A stretch of 64,000 bases of DNA from Dyella flava. GTDB taxonomy: Bacteria > Pseudomonadota > Gammaproteobacteria > Xanthomonadales > Rhodanobacteraceae. The stretch lies in contig NZ_JADIKE010000035.1 in the NCBI RefSeq assembly GCF_016904955.1, positions 310,001 to 374,000 of the forward strand. The letters run 5' to 3'. Under the pieces are notes generated by a model that was given only the letters and a program-made list of their open reading frames with translations, had not been told where the DNA came from and did no database searches. Positions 1-8,984 of this stretch are shown here, piece by piece. Position numbers and translations under genes: made by a program. The number at the start of each line of letters is the position of its first letter. Within the stretch, counting starts at the first letter, position 1.

Positions 1-1
1 C

Positions 2-1411
2 TTTACCGCCATCCCCGCCGATCGCCCCTATCGCAGCCAACCCCTGCCCTGGCCCAGCATCAACGGCCTGCTGCCCGCGCGCATCGTCTCGCCGGGCAAC
101 TATAAGTACGCCTATCTCACCCAGGACGGCGAGTACCGCGTGCAGCTGCCCTTCGACCTGGACAGCTGGAGCCCCGGCGGCAGCAGCCGCCCGGTACGTC
201 TGGCCAAACCCTACAGCGGCCGCGACTACGGCCATCACTTCCCGCTGATCGACGGCGCGGAAGTCATCCTGGGCTTTACCCAGGGCGATCCGGATCGCCC
301 CACCATCGTCGGCGCCGTGCACAACAGCCAGCGCACGGATCTGGTCACCCACCAGAACAACACCCGCAACCTGATCCGCACCGCCGCCGGTAACGAGCTA
401 CGCATGGAGGATTACCAGGGCGTTGAACACATCCATCTCAGTACGCCCACCCAGACCAGCGAACTCAACCTGGGGCATATGGTGGATGGGCAGAACACGC
501 CGCGCGGCATCGGGGCGGAGCTGCGTACCGATGGGCATGCCAGTGTGCGGGCGGCCAAAGGCGTGTTCGTCAGTGCCGATGCGCAGCCGGGGGCCCATGG
601 CCAGCAATTGGAGATGCAGGCGGCCATCGGGCAACTGCAACAGGCGCTCGCACAGACCCAGGCGCTGACGGAGGCGGCCCAGGCCGCCCAAGCCATCGCC
701 GCCGATTACCGCAAGCAAAAAGACTTGTTCGAGCAATCACTCGATCAGCTGAAAAAGGCGGGCATCCTGATCAGTGCGCCCGATGGCATCGGCCTCACCA
801 CCGGCGGCTCGCTGCAACTCAACGCCGCGCAAAACCTCATCGCCAGCGCTGGCGGCCATCTCGATGTCGGGGTCATGAAGCGCATCACCGTGGCAGCAGG
901 CGAGTTGGTCTCGGTGTTCGCGCAGAAGCTCGGCATCAAATTATTTGCCGCCAAGGGCAAGGTGGAGATTCAGGCGCAGAGCGATGCGATGCAACTGCTG
1001 GCGGACCAGAACATGACCATCACCAGCGTCAACGGCCGGGTCACGATCGAGGCCAAGGACGAATTGCTGCTCAAATGCGGCGGCTCCTATTTCCGCATGT
1101 CCGCCACCGGCATCGAGGAAGGTACGCGTGGTGATCGCACGATCAAGTCGGCGGCGTTCGCCCGGCAAGGGCCTTCATTCGTGGCACAACACATGAACAG
1201 TCTTCCGAGCACGGCCTTCAATGATCCCTACGTGCTCCGCAGCAAGATCACCGGCGAAGTGCTCAAACAGCAGCCATACGAAATCGTTCGCGCAGATGGC
1301 ACGCGCATCAAAGGCACTACCGATGACTTAGGGCGAACGAGCATACAGAAAAGCCACGATGTGGAAGATGTTGTGATCCGTGTGCCACCCCATCACGGAG
1401 GCTCGACATGA
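2..1411 (+). CDS. vgrG: T6SS spike protein VgrG, 3' part (5' end outside window)
   Basis: The reading frame is open from the first bases, so the N-terminal gp27-like part lies upstream of the window. What remains is the gp5-like OB region (short motifs such as RVQLPFDLD, GRDYGHHFPLIDG and GDPDRPTIVGAVH) followed by a long DUF2345-type C-terminal region (NLGHMVDGQ, GVFVSADAQ, TITSVNGRVTIEAKDE) that forms the beta-helical needle. VgrG trimers tip the Hcp tube and carry effectors into the target cell. The last ~80 residues are a small extension that may help bind cargo. The stop overlaps an ATG (ATGA), but that reading frame is only 19 codons long. The next real gene starts 46 bp downstream, and the whole run to 16 kb is co-directional, consistent with a vgrG-effector operon. 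Confidence 0.93.
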   Translation, partial: FTAIPADRPYRSQPLPWPSINGLLPARIVSPGNYKYAYLTQDGEYRVQLPFDLDSWSPGGSSRPVRLAKPYSGRDYGHHFPLIDGAEVILGFTQGDPDRPTIVGAVHNSQRTDLVTHQNNTRNLIRTAAGNELRMEDYQGVEHIHLSTPTQTSELNLGHMVDGQNTPRGIGAELRTDGHASVRAAKGVFVSADAQPGAHGQQLEMQAAIGQLQQALAQTQALTEAAQAAQAIAADYRKQKDLFEQSLDQLKKAGILISAPDGIGLTTGGSLQLNAAQNLIASAGGHLDVGVMKRITVAAGELVSVFAQKLGIKLFAAKGKVEIQAQSDAMQLLADQNMTITSVNGRVTIEAKDELLLKCGGSYFRMSATGIEEGTRGDRTIKSAAFARQGPSFVAQHMNSLPSTAFNDPYVLRSKITGEVLKQQPYEIVRADGTRIKGTTDDLGRTSIQKSHDVEDVVIRVPPHHGGST

Positions 1412-1456
1412 GCCTACGACAGCACGCACTTCCCCCCATCCCAACAGAGGTACGTT

Positions 1457-2800
1457 ATGGCGGTTGATTTCTCACTACTACCCTCCGAAGAACCTGCACA
1501 GATCAGCGCACCATCACGACCCGTCTGGACCATTGCCTTCTTCCTGATGGTGCTTGCCGGTGTTTTTGCCGTGCTGCTTTTCTGGCCGAAAGACATGCCA
1601 ACCCAAACATGGAAGTTTTGGACCAGCCTGGTGCTTTTTCCGATAGGCATCCCTGCGCTCATCGTGCTGCGCCGATACAGCATTTACGAAGGAGACCAAC
1701 TGGATGCTTCGTTACACAACGAAGCCGTGCGTGACTTCAACACTCGTGTTTTTGAAGCGGCAAGCACTCCGCTCGTGCTGATGGACGCGGCCCACCGCTT
1801 TTCTGCGGAGCCCGACAAGAACACCGCCAAGGCCGTCCGGGACGGCGCCGTAACCCTGACGTCTCAAGATCCCATCGCCAAGAAGGGGGAGCCCGTCAAA
1901 GCCCGTTGGCTGATAGTGCCTGGCATGCGCATCACGGCGGGTAAAGCTGAAGATGACCGCCATCGTCGCCAACAAGTGACAGTATGGCTGTTCAACGAAT
2001 TGCTGGACGAGGTTTTGCCGCGCATTGAGTCGCTTCCCGCCTGTATGCCCTTAACCATTCATCTGGCCCTGGCCAATGGGTTCACGCATGAAGAAAACCT
2101 GCATCTGTGGCGGCAATGCTGGCACGCCCGCTCGCTTCGCTCAGCGGACGTTACGCCTCCAAGCACAACGCCAGCCGACCTTATGTTGCTCGACACTTGG
2201 CTGGATCAGACGCTCGAGCAGGCACAGCTGCACGCCACACTTTTGGTGGCTATCCAATTACACCCCCTGCTTTCCGATGCACCGGATGCCGGCACCGCCG
2301 AGGCAGGCACGGCCCTGTTGCTGGTGCCAGAATCCTTAGCCACGCAGCATCGGTTGCCGCACATAGCCCACCTGCATCGTCCAGTGCAAAGCCTGCTCGA
2401 TCAACCGGGCGATGCACTTTCGCATGCCTTGCAATGGGCCGGCATTGAAGGTGCACACATCGCGACCGGCTGGCAGACCGGCTTGGATGTGGCGCAAGCG
2501 GGCGCGTTGATCGAACCGTCAAAGAAAATCGACCTCGCCGCTCGCATCACCGATCTCAACCAGACCGTGGGCCATGCAGGCGCTGCCGCGCCTTGGCTGG
2601 CCTTGGCATGCGCCGCCTCATCACTTTCGGAAGAAAAGCAACAAATCGTTCTCGTCGGCCAGAACAAACACATCCATTGCGCCGTGATGAAGCACGTGGG
2701 TACCGATGCGGCAACGCAGGCACCCGCGAACGAGGATTCGCGTGATCGCCTAGCCGCACCACACCTCCCTTCCCCGTCGATCTCGCAAGCCTATATGTAG
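1457..2800 (+). CDS. T6SS-associated two-TM protein, C-terminal half possibly thiolase-like; candidate effector adaptor
   Basis: This is a 447-residue protein. Two hydrophobic helices lie at about residues 23-43 and 52-70, followed by a large soluble region. The C-terminal part has stretches that recall ketosynthases: EAGTALLLVPE resembles the Gly-rich 'GEGA.ALVLE' segment, and QTVGHAGAAAPWLAL resembles the conserved 'GHt.gAAG' helix. No catalytic Cys context is evident. Thiolase-like proteins are known as adaptors that load T6SS effectors on VgrG, and the position between vgrG and the first lipase gene fits that role; both the fold and the role are inference. The gene stops 4 bp before the lipase ATG. 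Its last ~55 bp recur in front of lipase copies 2 and 3. The ATG at 1457 is preceded by an AGAGG-like ribosome-binding site. Confidence 0.6.
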   Translation: MAVDFSLLPSEEPAQISAPSRPVWTIAFFLMVLAGVFAVLLFWPKDMPTQTWKFWTSLVLFPIGIPALIVLRRYSIYEGDQLDASLHNEAVRDFNTRVFEAASTPLVLMDAAHRFSAEPDKNTAKAVRDGAVTLTSQDPIAKKGEPVKARWLIVPGMRITAGKAEDDRHRRQQVTVWLFNELLDEVLPRIESLPACMPLTIHLALANGFTHEENLHLWRQCWHARSLRSADVTPPSTTPADLMLLDTWLDQTLEQAQLHATLLVAIQLHPLLSDAPDAGTAEAGTALLLVPESLATQHRLPHIAHLHRPVQSLLDQPGDALSHALQWAGIEGAHIATGWQTGLDVAQAGALIEPSKKIDLAARITDLNQTVGHAGAAAPWLALACAASSLSEEKQQIVLVGQNKHIHCAVMKHVGTDAATQAPANEDSRDRLAAPHLPSPSISQAYM

Positions 2801-2804
2801 CCCT

Positions 2805-4694
2805 ATGAGCAACAGCACATCTGACACCAGCCGCTCCGCGCCCGATAGCAACACAGCGCCCAGCGCAGACAATGACGATGTCGTCCGGATCGTTGGCGGT
2901 TTCGACGACGACGGTACGCCTTACGCACGTGCCGTGCTCACCCCCAACGAAGATCAGCGCACCAAGGAAATTCTCGTTGATCATCGTCCCGCTATTCCGG
3001 TCATCTTCCTGCCCGGTGTGATGGGCACGTTGCTGTCAGACAAAACGACGGGTAAACCGGTGTGGTCTCCGCCGAATCTGGATGCTATAGGCTCCGGCAT
3101 CGTTGGCGTCGCGTCGGTTCTTGCAGGCTGGCCCGTTGGCGCGGCCAAGCGCGCCAAGCACTTCGACCCTGATCAGGCCGTGGTTGATCCGCGCGGCCCC
3201 ATCAAGCTCGGCAACAGTGGACTTACCGAAGAGGAAGCCCGTCGGCGCGGCTGGGGAGCACTGCATCGCTGGAGCTATCAGCCCACGTTGGCGTGGCTCG
3301 AATATACACTCAACCATCCCATGCTCGCCGGCCTTCCACATGGTGAATGGGTGCAGGGCGATGCGGAGGGTGTCCACGCCGCCTTGAAAGCCGTGCTGGG
3401 CACCGACCCTGCCGACTATGGCGGCTACGGCCAAGGCCGTCAGATCGATGCTAACTCGGAAGCTTTCAAGTCGCTGGTCCGCTATCGCTACCGCGTTTAC
3501 GCCATCGGCTACAACTGGTTGAAGTCCAATGACATCTCCGGCAAACAGGTGCTGGATGGATTCGATTACACGGATCAGAAGACGAAGAAAGTCACCCGTG
3601 TCATGGGCATTCGTGAGATATGCCGTGAAAACAACGTCGAAAAGGCCATCATTATCACGCACTCCATGGGTGGACTGGTGGCACGCATGGCCTCGCAGTT
3701 CCACGGCGGCGCCGATGCAATTTATGGCGTCATCCACGGTGCACAACCGGCCACGGGCGCTCCGCTGTTCGCCAAGCGTTTTCGCACCGGCGCAGAAGGC
3801 ACCACCTTCCAAGACCGTCTAGCCAACCAAAGCCTGCTGGGTCGCAATGCGGCGGAATTTGTGGCCGTGGCCAGCAGTGCGGAGGGACCAATGGAATTGG
3901 CGCCGATGCCGGATTACATCGATGGCGCACCCTGGTGGATTTTTACTGACAAGAAAGGCAAAGAGATTATGGCGTTGCCCGAGGACAGCGCATTGGACGA
4001 AATCTATATCAATGACAAATGGTACGCCTTGCTACCGGACAGCTCCTTGCTCGATCCCGCGGGCATAGTGAAGAAAAAGCTGGAAGAACAAAGGAATCCT
4101 GCTTGCATGCACGATTACTTCAAGCAGGTAATGGCCGACGTAGTTGATCGACAAAAACGGTTAAGAAACAACTATCACCCAAACACCTATGCCATCTACG
4201 GAAATGGCGAACTAACGAAAGCTAGTGCGATCAACCAGGAGCCGCCAAAGCTGGAAACCAGTGCGCCCGAAGAGAAGCTGATGACCTGGGGCAAGGTGGT
4301 ATGGCAAGGCGATTTCCCCGAAGGAGTGGATGAGAAGCAATTGAAAGCAGCGCAACTCGTTCACGACAATCACAAAGGGGAGCTAACTATCATCGTGGGT
4401 GGGCGCACGGTCAAGGTCACCGTACAACAGAAAGCCATTGCTCAGAAAAATGGAGAAAGAGATAACGGCATTATCGCGGGTGACGGCACCGTACCGATCT
4501 GGTCTGCCGAAGCGCAAGCTCGCGGAGTAACTCCGAACCTATCCATGGCCTCAGGTAAGGCTAAAGGCGTGCAGATGGTCTTCGTGCAGGGTGGATACGA
4601 GCATCAGTTTTGCTTCGATCACCCCTGGTCGCGCTGGGCCACGCTGTACAGCATGGCGCAAGTTGCGCACAGCATTAAGGCAAGATTTCAATGA
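2805..4694 (+). CDS. Tle4-like T6SS phospholipase effector, copy 1
   Basis: This 629-residue alpha/beta hydrolase has an oxyanion-type strand-turn VIFLPGVMGTLL at about 66-77 and the nucleophile elbow THSMGG with Ser near 287. YAIGYNWL near 232-239 recalls LCAT/PGAP1-type lipases. A His-rich C-terminal motif, GGYEHQFCFDHPW, probably contains the catalytic His. The first ~50 residues are polar and low-complexity. The family assignment rests on these motifs and on context: vgrG upstream, and a secreted Tli4-like partner overlapping by 4 bp (ATGA) downstream, as in the vgrG2-tplE-tplEi order of Pseudomonas aeruginosa. The predicted substrate is phospholipid of target-cell membranes. There is no signal peptide, as expected for a VgrG-delivered toxin. 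This copy differs from copies 2 and 3 throughout its length. Another lipase subfamily is possible. Confidence 0.85.
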   Translation: MSNSTSDTSRSAPDSNTAPSADNDDVVRIVGGFDDDGTPYARAVLTPNEDQRTKEILVDHRPAIPVIFLPGVMGTLLSDKTTGKPVWSPPNLDAIGSGIVGVASVLAGWPVGAAKRAKHFDPDQAVVDPRGPIKLGNSGLTEEEARRRGWGALHRWSYQPTLAWLEYTLNHPMLAGLPHGEWVQGDAEGVHAALKAVLGTDPADYGGYGQGRQIDANSEAFKSLVRYRYRVYAIGYNWLKSNDISGKQVLDGFDYTDQKTKKVTRVMGIREICRENNVEKAIIITHSMGGLVARMASQFHGGADAIYGVIHGAQPATGAPLFAKRFRTGAEGTTFQDRLANQSLLGRNAAEFVAVASSAEGPMELAPMPDYIDGAPWWIFTDKKGKEIMALPEDSALDEIYINDKWYALLPDSSLLDPAGIVKKKLEEQRNPACMHDYFKQVMADVVDRQKRLRNNYHPNTYAIYGNGELTKASAINQEPPKLETSAPEEKLMTWGKVVWQGDFPEGVDEKQLKAAQLVHDNHKGELTIIVGGRTVKVTVQQKAIAQKNGERDNGIIAGDGTVPIWSAEAQARGVTPNLSMASGKAKGVQMVFVQGGYEHQFCFDHPWSRWATLYSMAQVAHSIKARFQ

Positions 4695-5806
4695 TCTTTC
4701 ATCCGCTCTCTTCGTGCTTAGTGAGTGTTCTCTTTTCTCTTTCGATATATGTGTTGACCTCCATCGCGTGGACAGTTTCTGCGGAGCCCCTAATGAACAA
4801 TAACCCCTTACTTGCCGATTCTCGTCCATGGTGCATTGGTCGTTTCGTCATCGATCGCCCAGCGCACAGTGAGATTTCCGCCGAGGAGTATCGGTATTGG
4901 GGCGACAAAGTCGACATCACCAGAAACGTCACCATTGGAACCTTCGAATACAAAGTCAAGGCTCGTGAAAATGAGTTGAAGAACTACAAACGCACAAATT
5001 CCATTTCCTATAAAGAAATGTTAGCAAAAGGACTAGATTCCATGATCTTGGAAACGGAGGTTCCATGGCTGGAAAAGACCTCCTCCCCAACACCAACTTC
5101 TCGCCTCTTTATTTTCAGGAGACGCGTAGATCATCCAGATCTGCTCATCGATGAAGAGGGATATCTACTTGCGGGAAGCACAATGCTCACCATGAAATCA
5201 CCGCTCCGCCCAAGTGACATCGAGAAATCCATCGAGCGAACAACCGACATCTACAGGAACATCACCTATCGCGATGACTGGACCGTTCCTGCCGAACGAG
5301 GTTTCTGCATCAATGGCGCCCTGATCGGCGGCCCTTCGCGTAATAGCGAAGACGTCACACAATCCATCATTTTGATGCCGGGACGTCGCTCCTTGCTTGT
5401 GATCCAAATGAGCGCGGCCATCGAGGGTGATCCCGACACGTCGCTACTCGAGGCCTTACCCGACTTAAAACAACAATTACACAACCAAGGCTATAGCCAC
5501 TACGTCCACATCCTTCGAAAAGGCAAACGCCAAGTAGCTGGCATGGACGCAGAAGAAGTTCTGCTCTCGATCAGGGACGGCAAGACACAACTGTTCCGCT
5601 TCTATCTACTTGCACCCGGCAACCCCGCAACGACAGCCCAACCCCGTATCGACATTCAATTGGAGCTTGGTGACGCGTTGACCGATTATGACAAGGAGCA
5701 GAGCGAAACGCAGGAAACCATGTCCTCGCCTGTCGATGAAGCCGGCGCGATCCAGGCGTGGGACACGCTACTGAACAGCATGCGTTTGCGGCCAGGGGCG
5801 ATGTAA
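4691..5806 (+). CDS. Tli4-like periplasmic immunity protein, copy 1
   Basis: This 371-residue protein starts with a signal peptide (hydrophobic core LVSVLFSLSIYVLTSIAW, cleavage likely after TVSA near residue 31), so it should act in the periplasm, where an incoming lipase would be met. Shared family motifs are PWCIGRFVIDRP near 46-57 and FCINGALIGGPSRNSE in the second half. These match the general plan of Tle4 immunity proteins (Tli4 N- and C-terminal domains). It overlaps the lipase gene by 4 bp (ATGA), implying translational coupling. The gene is visibly more AT-rich than the housekeeping genes nearby. The final ~30 residues, ending LRPGAM, are almost invariant among the three copies. Confidence 0.85.
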   Translation: MIFHPLSSCLVSVLFSLSIYVLTSIAWTVSAEPLMNNNPLLADSRPWCIGRFVIDRPAHSEISAEEYRYWGDKVDITRNVTIGTFEYKVKARENELKNYKRTNSISYKEMLAKGLDSMILETEVPWLEKTSSPTPTSRLFIFRRRVDHPDLLIDEEGYLLAGSTMLTMKSPLRPSDIEKSIERTTDIYRNITYRDDWTVPAERGFCINGALIGGPSRNSEDVTQSIILMPGRRSLLVIQMSAAIEGDPDTSLLEALPDLKQQLHNQGYSHYVHILRKGKRQVAGMDAEEVLLSIRDGKTQLFRFYLLAPGNPATTAQPRIDIQLELGDALTDYDKEQSETQETMSSPVDEAGAIQAWDTLLNSMRLRPGAM

Positions 5807-6996
5807 CGACGCGTTGCTGGCGATATCGAGCGCGTAGCTTCGCAGCGCCGGTAGATAGCCTTCTGTTCGCAACGGGCCTATTTGCTTGCGCACACCATGA
5901 ATCCACTAATAAAACCACGCGCAATCACGCAGCGCATCACACCTCCCTTCCCCGTCGATCTCGCAAGCCTATGTGTAGCCCTATGAGCAACAGCACATCT
6001 GACACCAGCCGCTCCGCGCCCGATAGCAACACAGCGCCCAGCGCAGACAATGACGATGTCGTCCGAATCGCTGGCGGGTTCGACGACGACGGTACGCCTT
6101 ACGCACGCGCCGTGCTCACGCCCAACGACGATCAGCGCACCAAAGAAATTCTGATCGATCATCGCCCCGCTATTCCGGTCATCTTCCTGCCCGGTGTGAT
6201 GGGCACGTTGCTGTCAGACAAGACCACCGGAAAATTCGTGTGGTATCCACCCAATATGGACGCCGTGGGCTCCGCTATTTCCGGCATTGCATCCGTCATA
6301 GCCGGACGATTCGCCAGCCCCGCCGCACGCGCGAAACGCTTCGATCCGCAGAACGCCGTGGTCGATCCCACCGGTCCGGTTATGGTCGGTAATAGCGGCC
6401 TGACCGAGGACGAAGCTCGTCGGCGTGGTTGGAGCACCGTGCATCGTTGGAGTTATCAGCCGACGTTGGCCTGGCTCGAATATACGCTCAACCATCCCAT
6501 GCTCGCCGGCCTTCCCCATGGCGAATGGGCGCAGGGTGATGCGGAGGGAGCCAAAGCCGCCCTGAAAGCCGTGCTGGGTACCGATCCGGCGGACTACGGC
6601 GCTTATGGATCCGGCGGCTCCATCGACGCCAACTCCGACGTATTCAAGTCGCTGCTCCGTTATCGCTACACCGTCTATGCCATTGGCTACAACTGGCTTC
6701 AATCGAACCAGAAGTCGGGCGAGGACGTGTTGAATGGCCTTGATTTCAAAGACCAGAAAACGAAAAAGACCACCCGCATCATGGGCATCCGCGAAATCTG
6801 CCGGGAAAACAAAACAGAGAAGGCGATCATCATCACCCACTCGATGGGCGGCCTGGTCGCACGCATGGCTTGCCAATTTTCGGACGGTGCCAAAGACATG
6901 TACGGCGTGATCCACGGTGCGCAACCGGCCACGGGGGCGCCTCTGTTCGCCAAGCGTTTTCGCACGGGTGCTGAAGGCACCACTTTCAAGGACAGG
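5741..6996 (+). repeat. Direct repeat, unit A: end of tli4-1, spacer, first 338 codons of tle4-2
   Basis: This 1256-bp stretch recurs 3178 bp downstream at 8919-10174 and appears identical base for base on reading. It covers the last ~20 codons of the immunity gene, a 176-bp spacer and the 5' half of the next lipase gene. The identity stops at a C/T difference at 6997 versus 10175 (Leu to Phe). Confidence 0.9.
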
Positions 6997-7875
6997 CTCG
7001 CCAATAAAAGCTTGCTAGGCGCTGATGACGCCCAATTTGTCGCGGTAGCAAGCAACGCGGAGGGGCCTATGGAATTGGCGCCGATGCCTGATTACTACGA
7101 TGGCAAGCCGTGGTGGATTTTTGTGGATAAGAACGGCAAGGAGCGTATGGCATTGCCACAACAAAGTGCCCTCGACGAGATTTACCTCTGCGACAAATGG
7201 TATGGCCTATTGCCTGACAGCTCCTTGCTGGACCCTGCGGGAGTAGTAAAAGAAAGATTGGACAAAGAGAAACATCCGCCAAGCGTTCTCAAAAACTTCA
7301 AAGACACGATGCGCGCAGTGGTCAAGCGACAGGACAAATTACGTAACTACTACCACCGCAACACCTATGCAATGTACGGAAATGGCGCGCTAGAAGCAAA
7401 GCCTACCGATGGCAACCAAGAAGCACCGAAGCTGGAATTCAGTCAGCCAGACGAGAAGCTGACAACCTGGGGCACGGTGATTTGGCAGGGCGACATTCCC
7501 GACGGCGTTGAGGAAGATGAATTGAACACCGCCCAACTGGTCTATGACGATCACCATGGCGTGCTCAAGCTTATGGTAGCCAGCAGGATCATAACGCTCA
7601 CGGTGCAGCAGAAAGCCATCGCACCGAAGAAGGGAGAAAGAAATAATGGCATCGTCAAAGGTGACGGCACCGTGCCGATCTTCTCCGCCGAGGCGCAAGC
7701 TCGCGGCGTGACCTCCTCCCTGTCAATGGTTTCTGGTAAAGCCGAGGGTGTACAGATGGTCTTTGTGCAGGGTGGCTACGAACATCAATTTTGCTTCGAC
7801 CATCCTTGGTCGCGCTGGACCACGCTGTACAGCATGGCTCAGATCGCGCACAGCATTAAGGCAGATATCCAATGA
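5983..7875 (+). CDS. Tle4-like T6SS phospholipase effector, copy 2
   Basis: This 630-residue protein has the same architecture as copy 1: PGVMGT strand-turn, YAIGYNWL, nucleophile elbow THSMGG, and C-terminal YEHQFCFDHPW with Asp at residue 606. The ATG at 5983 was chosen because it aligns with the copy-1 start (MSNSTSDTSR). The frame stays open upstream to 5758, but that part is the spacer and the end of the preceding gene. Residues 1-338 are encoded by DNA identical to copy 3. From about residue 425 onward the two copies differ strongly, so the copies probably differ in the surface seen by the partner immunity protein. It overlaps its own tli4 gene by 4 bp. Confidence 0.85.
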   Translation: MSNSTSDTSRSAPDSNTAPSADNDDVVRIAGGFDDDGTPYARAVLTPNDDQRTKEILIDHRPAIPVIFLPGVMGTLLSDKTTGKFVWYPPNMDAVGSAISGIASVIAGRFASPAARAKRFDPQNAVVDPTGPVMVGNSGLTEDEARRRGWSTVHRWSYQPTLAWLEYTLNHPMLAGLPHGEWAQGDAEGAKAALKAVLGTDPADYGAYGSGGSIDANSDVFKSLLRYRYTVYAIGYNWLQSNQKSGEDVLNGLDFKDQKTKKTTRIMGIREICRENKTEKAIIITHSMGGLVARMACQFSDGAKDMYGVIHGAQPATGAPLFAKRFRTGAEGTTFKDRLANKSLLGADDAQFVAVASNAEGPMELAPMPDYYDGKPWWIFVDKNGKERMALPQQSALDEIYLCDKWYGLLPDSSLLDPAGVVKERLDKEKHPPSVLKNFKDTMRAVVKRQDKLRNYYHRNTYAMYGNGALEAKPTDGNQEAPKLEFSQPDEKLTTWGTVIWQGDIPDGVEEDELNTAQLVYDDHHGVLKLMVASRIITLTVQQKAIAPKKGERNNGIVKGDGTVPIFSAEAQARGVTSSLSMVSGKAEGVQMVFVQGGYEHQFCFDHPWSRWTTLYSMAQIAHSIKADIQ

Positions 7876-8984
7876 CCTGTAGCTTCAGCGCTTTCCGCGC
7901 ACTGTGCCTATCTCTCTTTTTCTTGGTGAATGGCCTATCCGCATTTGCGCGAACGGCCCATGTGGAGCCTATGATGACTGATAACCCCTTACTTTCCGAT
8001 CCTCGCCCGTGGTGCATCGGCCGTTTCGTCATCGATCGTCCAACTCATAGTGAGGTAAGTTACGAAAAATACGAATTCTGGGGAGACAAGATCAACATCA
8101 TCAATAACGTCAGTCTTGGAACATTCCAACACAAGGCCAGTGAGCGTGAAGATGAACTAAGAAAGAAGAGGCGCACCATCCTCATCCCATATAAAGAATC
8201 GGTAAAAAGAGGTTTGCCGAATGGGGTTCTTGAAACCGACGCCTCGTGGCTAGAAAAGGTCTTATCGCCGACTCAAAATTCTCGCCTTTTTATTTTCAAA
8301 GAGGACGGAGAAAGCGATGCCTCATTTAGTGCCGACGGCTATGTACTGGCTGGCACAACAATGCTAACGATGAAGTCTTCTGTCGCAGACGATGGCGTAC
8401 AGAAGTTTATCGACCTTACAACCGCTGAATATCAAAGCATCACCTACCGCGAAAACTGGACCGTCCCCGCAGAACGCGGCTTCTGTATCAACGGCGCTCT
8501 AATCGGTGGCCCTTCACGCAACAGCGAAGTCGCCGAACAAACCATTTCTATGATACCTGGCAAGCCCTCTTTGTTCGTTATAAAAATGCGCGATGCGGTT
8601 GAGGCAGATCGGAAATTCTCATTACTAAAGACACTGCCTGATCTACGCAATGACCTCAAAGAGAGAGGTTACAGCCACAACGTGCGCGTCCTGCGCGAAG
8701 GAAATCGCCAAGTAGCCGGTATGGATGCTGAGGAAGTATTGCTCTCGATCAAAGATGGAGAAACGCAAGTGTTCCAATTCTACTTGCAGGCCCCAGGCAA
8801 TCCCGACACAACCGCACAACCGCACACCGAAATTCAACTATTGCTAGGCGACGAACTCTCCGACGCTGACAAAGACAGCGGCATGAAGCCAGAAGACATG
8901 TCCTCGCCTGTCGACGAGGCCGGCGCGATCCAGGCGTGGGACACGCTACTGAACAGCATGCGTTTGCGGCCAGGGGCGATGTAA
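7872..8984 (+). CDS. Tli4-like periplasmic immunity protein, copy 2
   Basis: This 370-residue protein has an N-terminal signal peptide (core LCLSLFFLVNGLSAFA), then PWCIGRFVIDRPTHSE and a second half with FCINGALIGGPSRNSE. It overlaps the upstream lipase by 4 bp. Its second half (about residue 198 on) is nearly the same as copy 3, while the first half differs at many positions. The first half is therefore the better candidate for the part that distinguishes the partner toxin. Its final codons lie in the second unit of the 1.26-kb direct repeat. Codon use is AT-rich compared with the flanking core genome. Confidence 0.85.
   Translation: MTCSFSAFRALCLSLFFLVNGLSAFARTAHVEPMMTDNPLLSDPRPWCIGRFVIDRPTHSEVSYEKYEFWGDKINIINNVSLGTFQHKASEREDELRKKRRTILIPYKESVKRGLPNGVLETDASWLEKVLSPTQNSRLFIFKEDGESDASFSADGYVLAGTTMLTMKSSVADDGVQKFIDLTTAEYQSITYRENWTVPAERGFCINGALIGGPSRNSEVAEQTISMIPGKPSLFVIKMRDAVEADRKFSLLKTLPDLRNDLKERGYSHNVRVLREGNRQVAGMDAEEVLLSIKDGETQVFQFYLQAPGNPDTTAQPHTEIQLLLGDELSDADKDSGMKPEDMSSPVDEAGAIQAWDTLLNSMRLRPGAM

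Noticed and set aside
1408-1467. 19-codon frame starting at the ATGA overlap after vgrG
   Set aside because: It overlaps the start of the next gene, has no recognisable feature and is very short; the overlap is probably chance.
5758-5982. Extended N-termini of lipases 2 and 3 (225 bp upstream of the chosen starts)
   Set aside because: The extra part translates the end of the previous gene and a non-coding spacer; copy 1 shows that the real start is MSNSTSDTSR.
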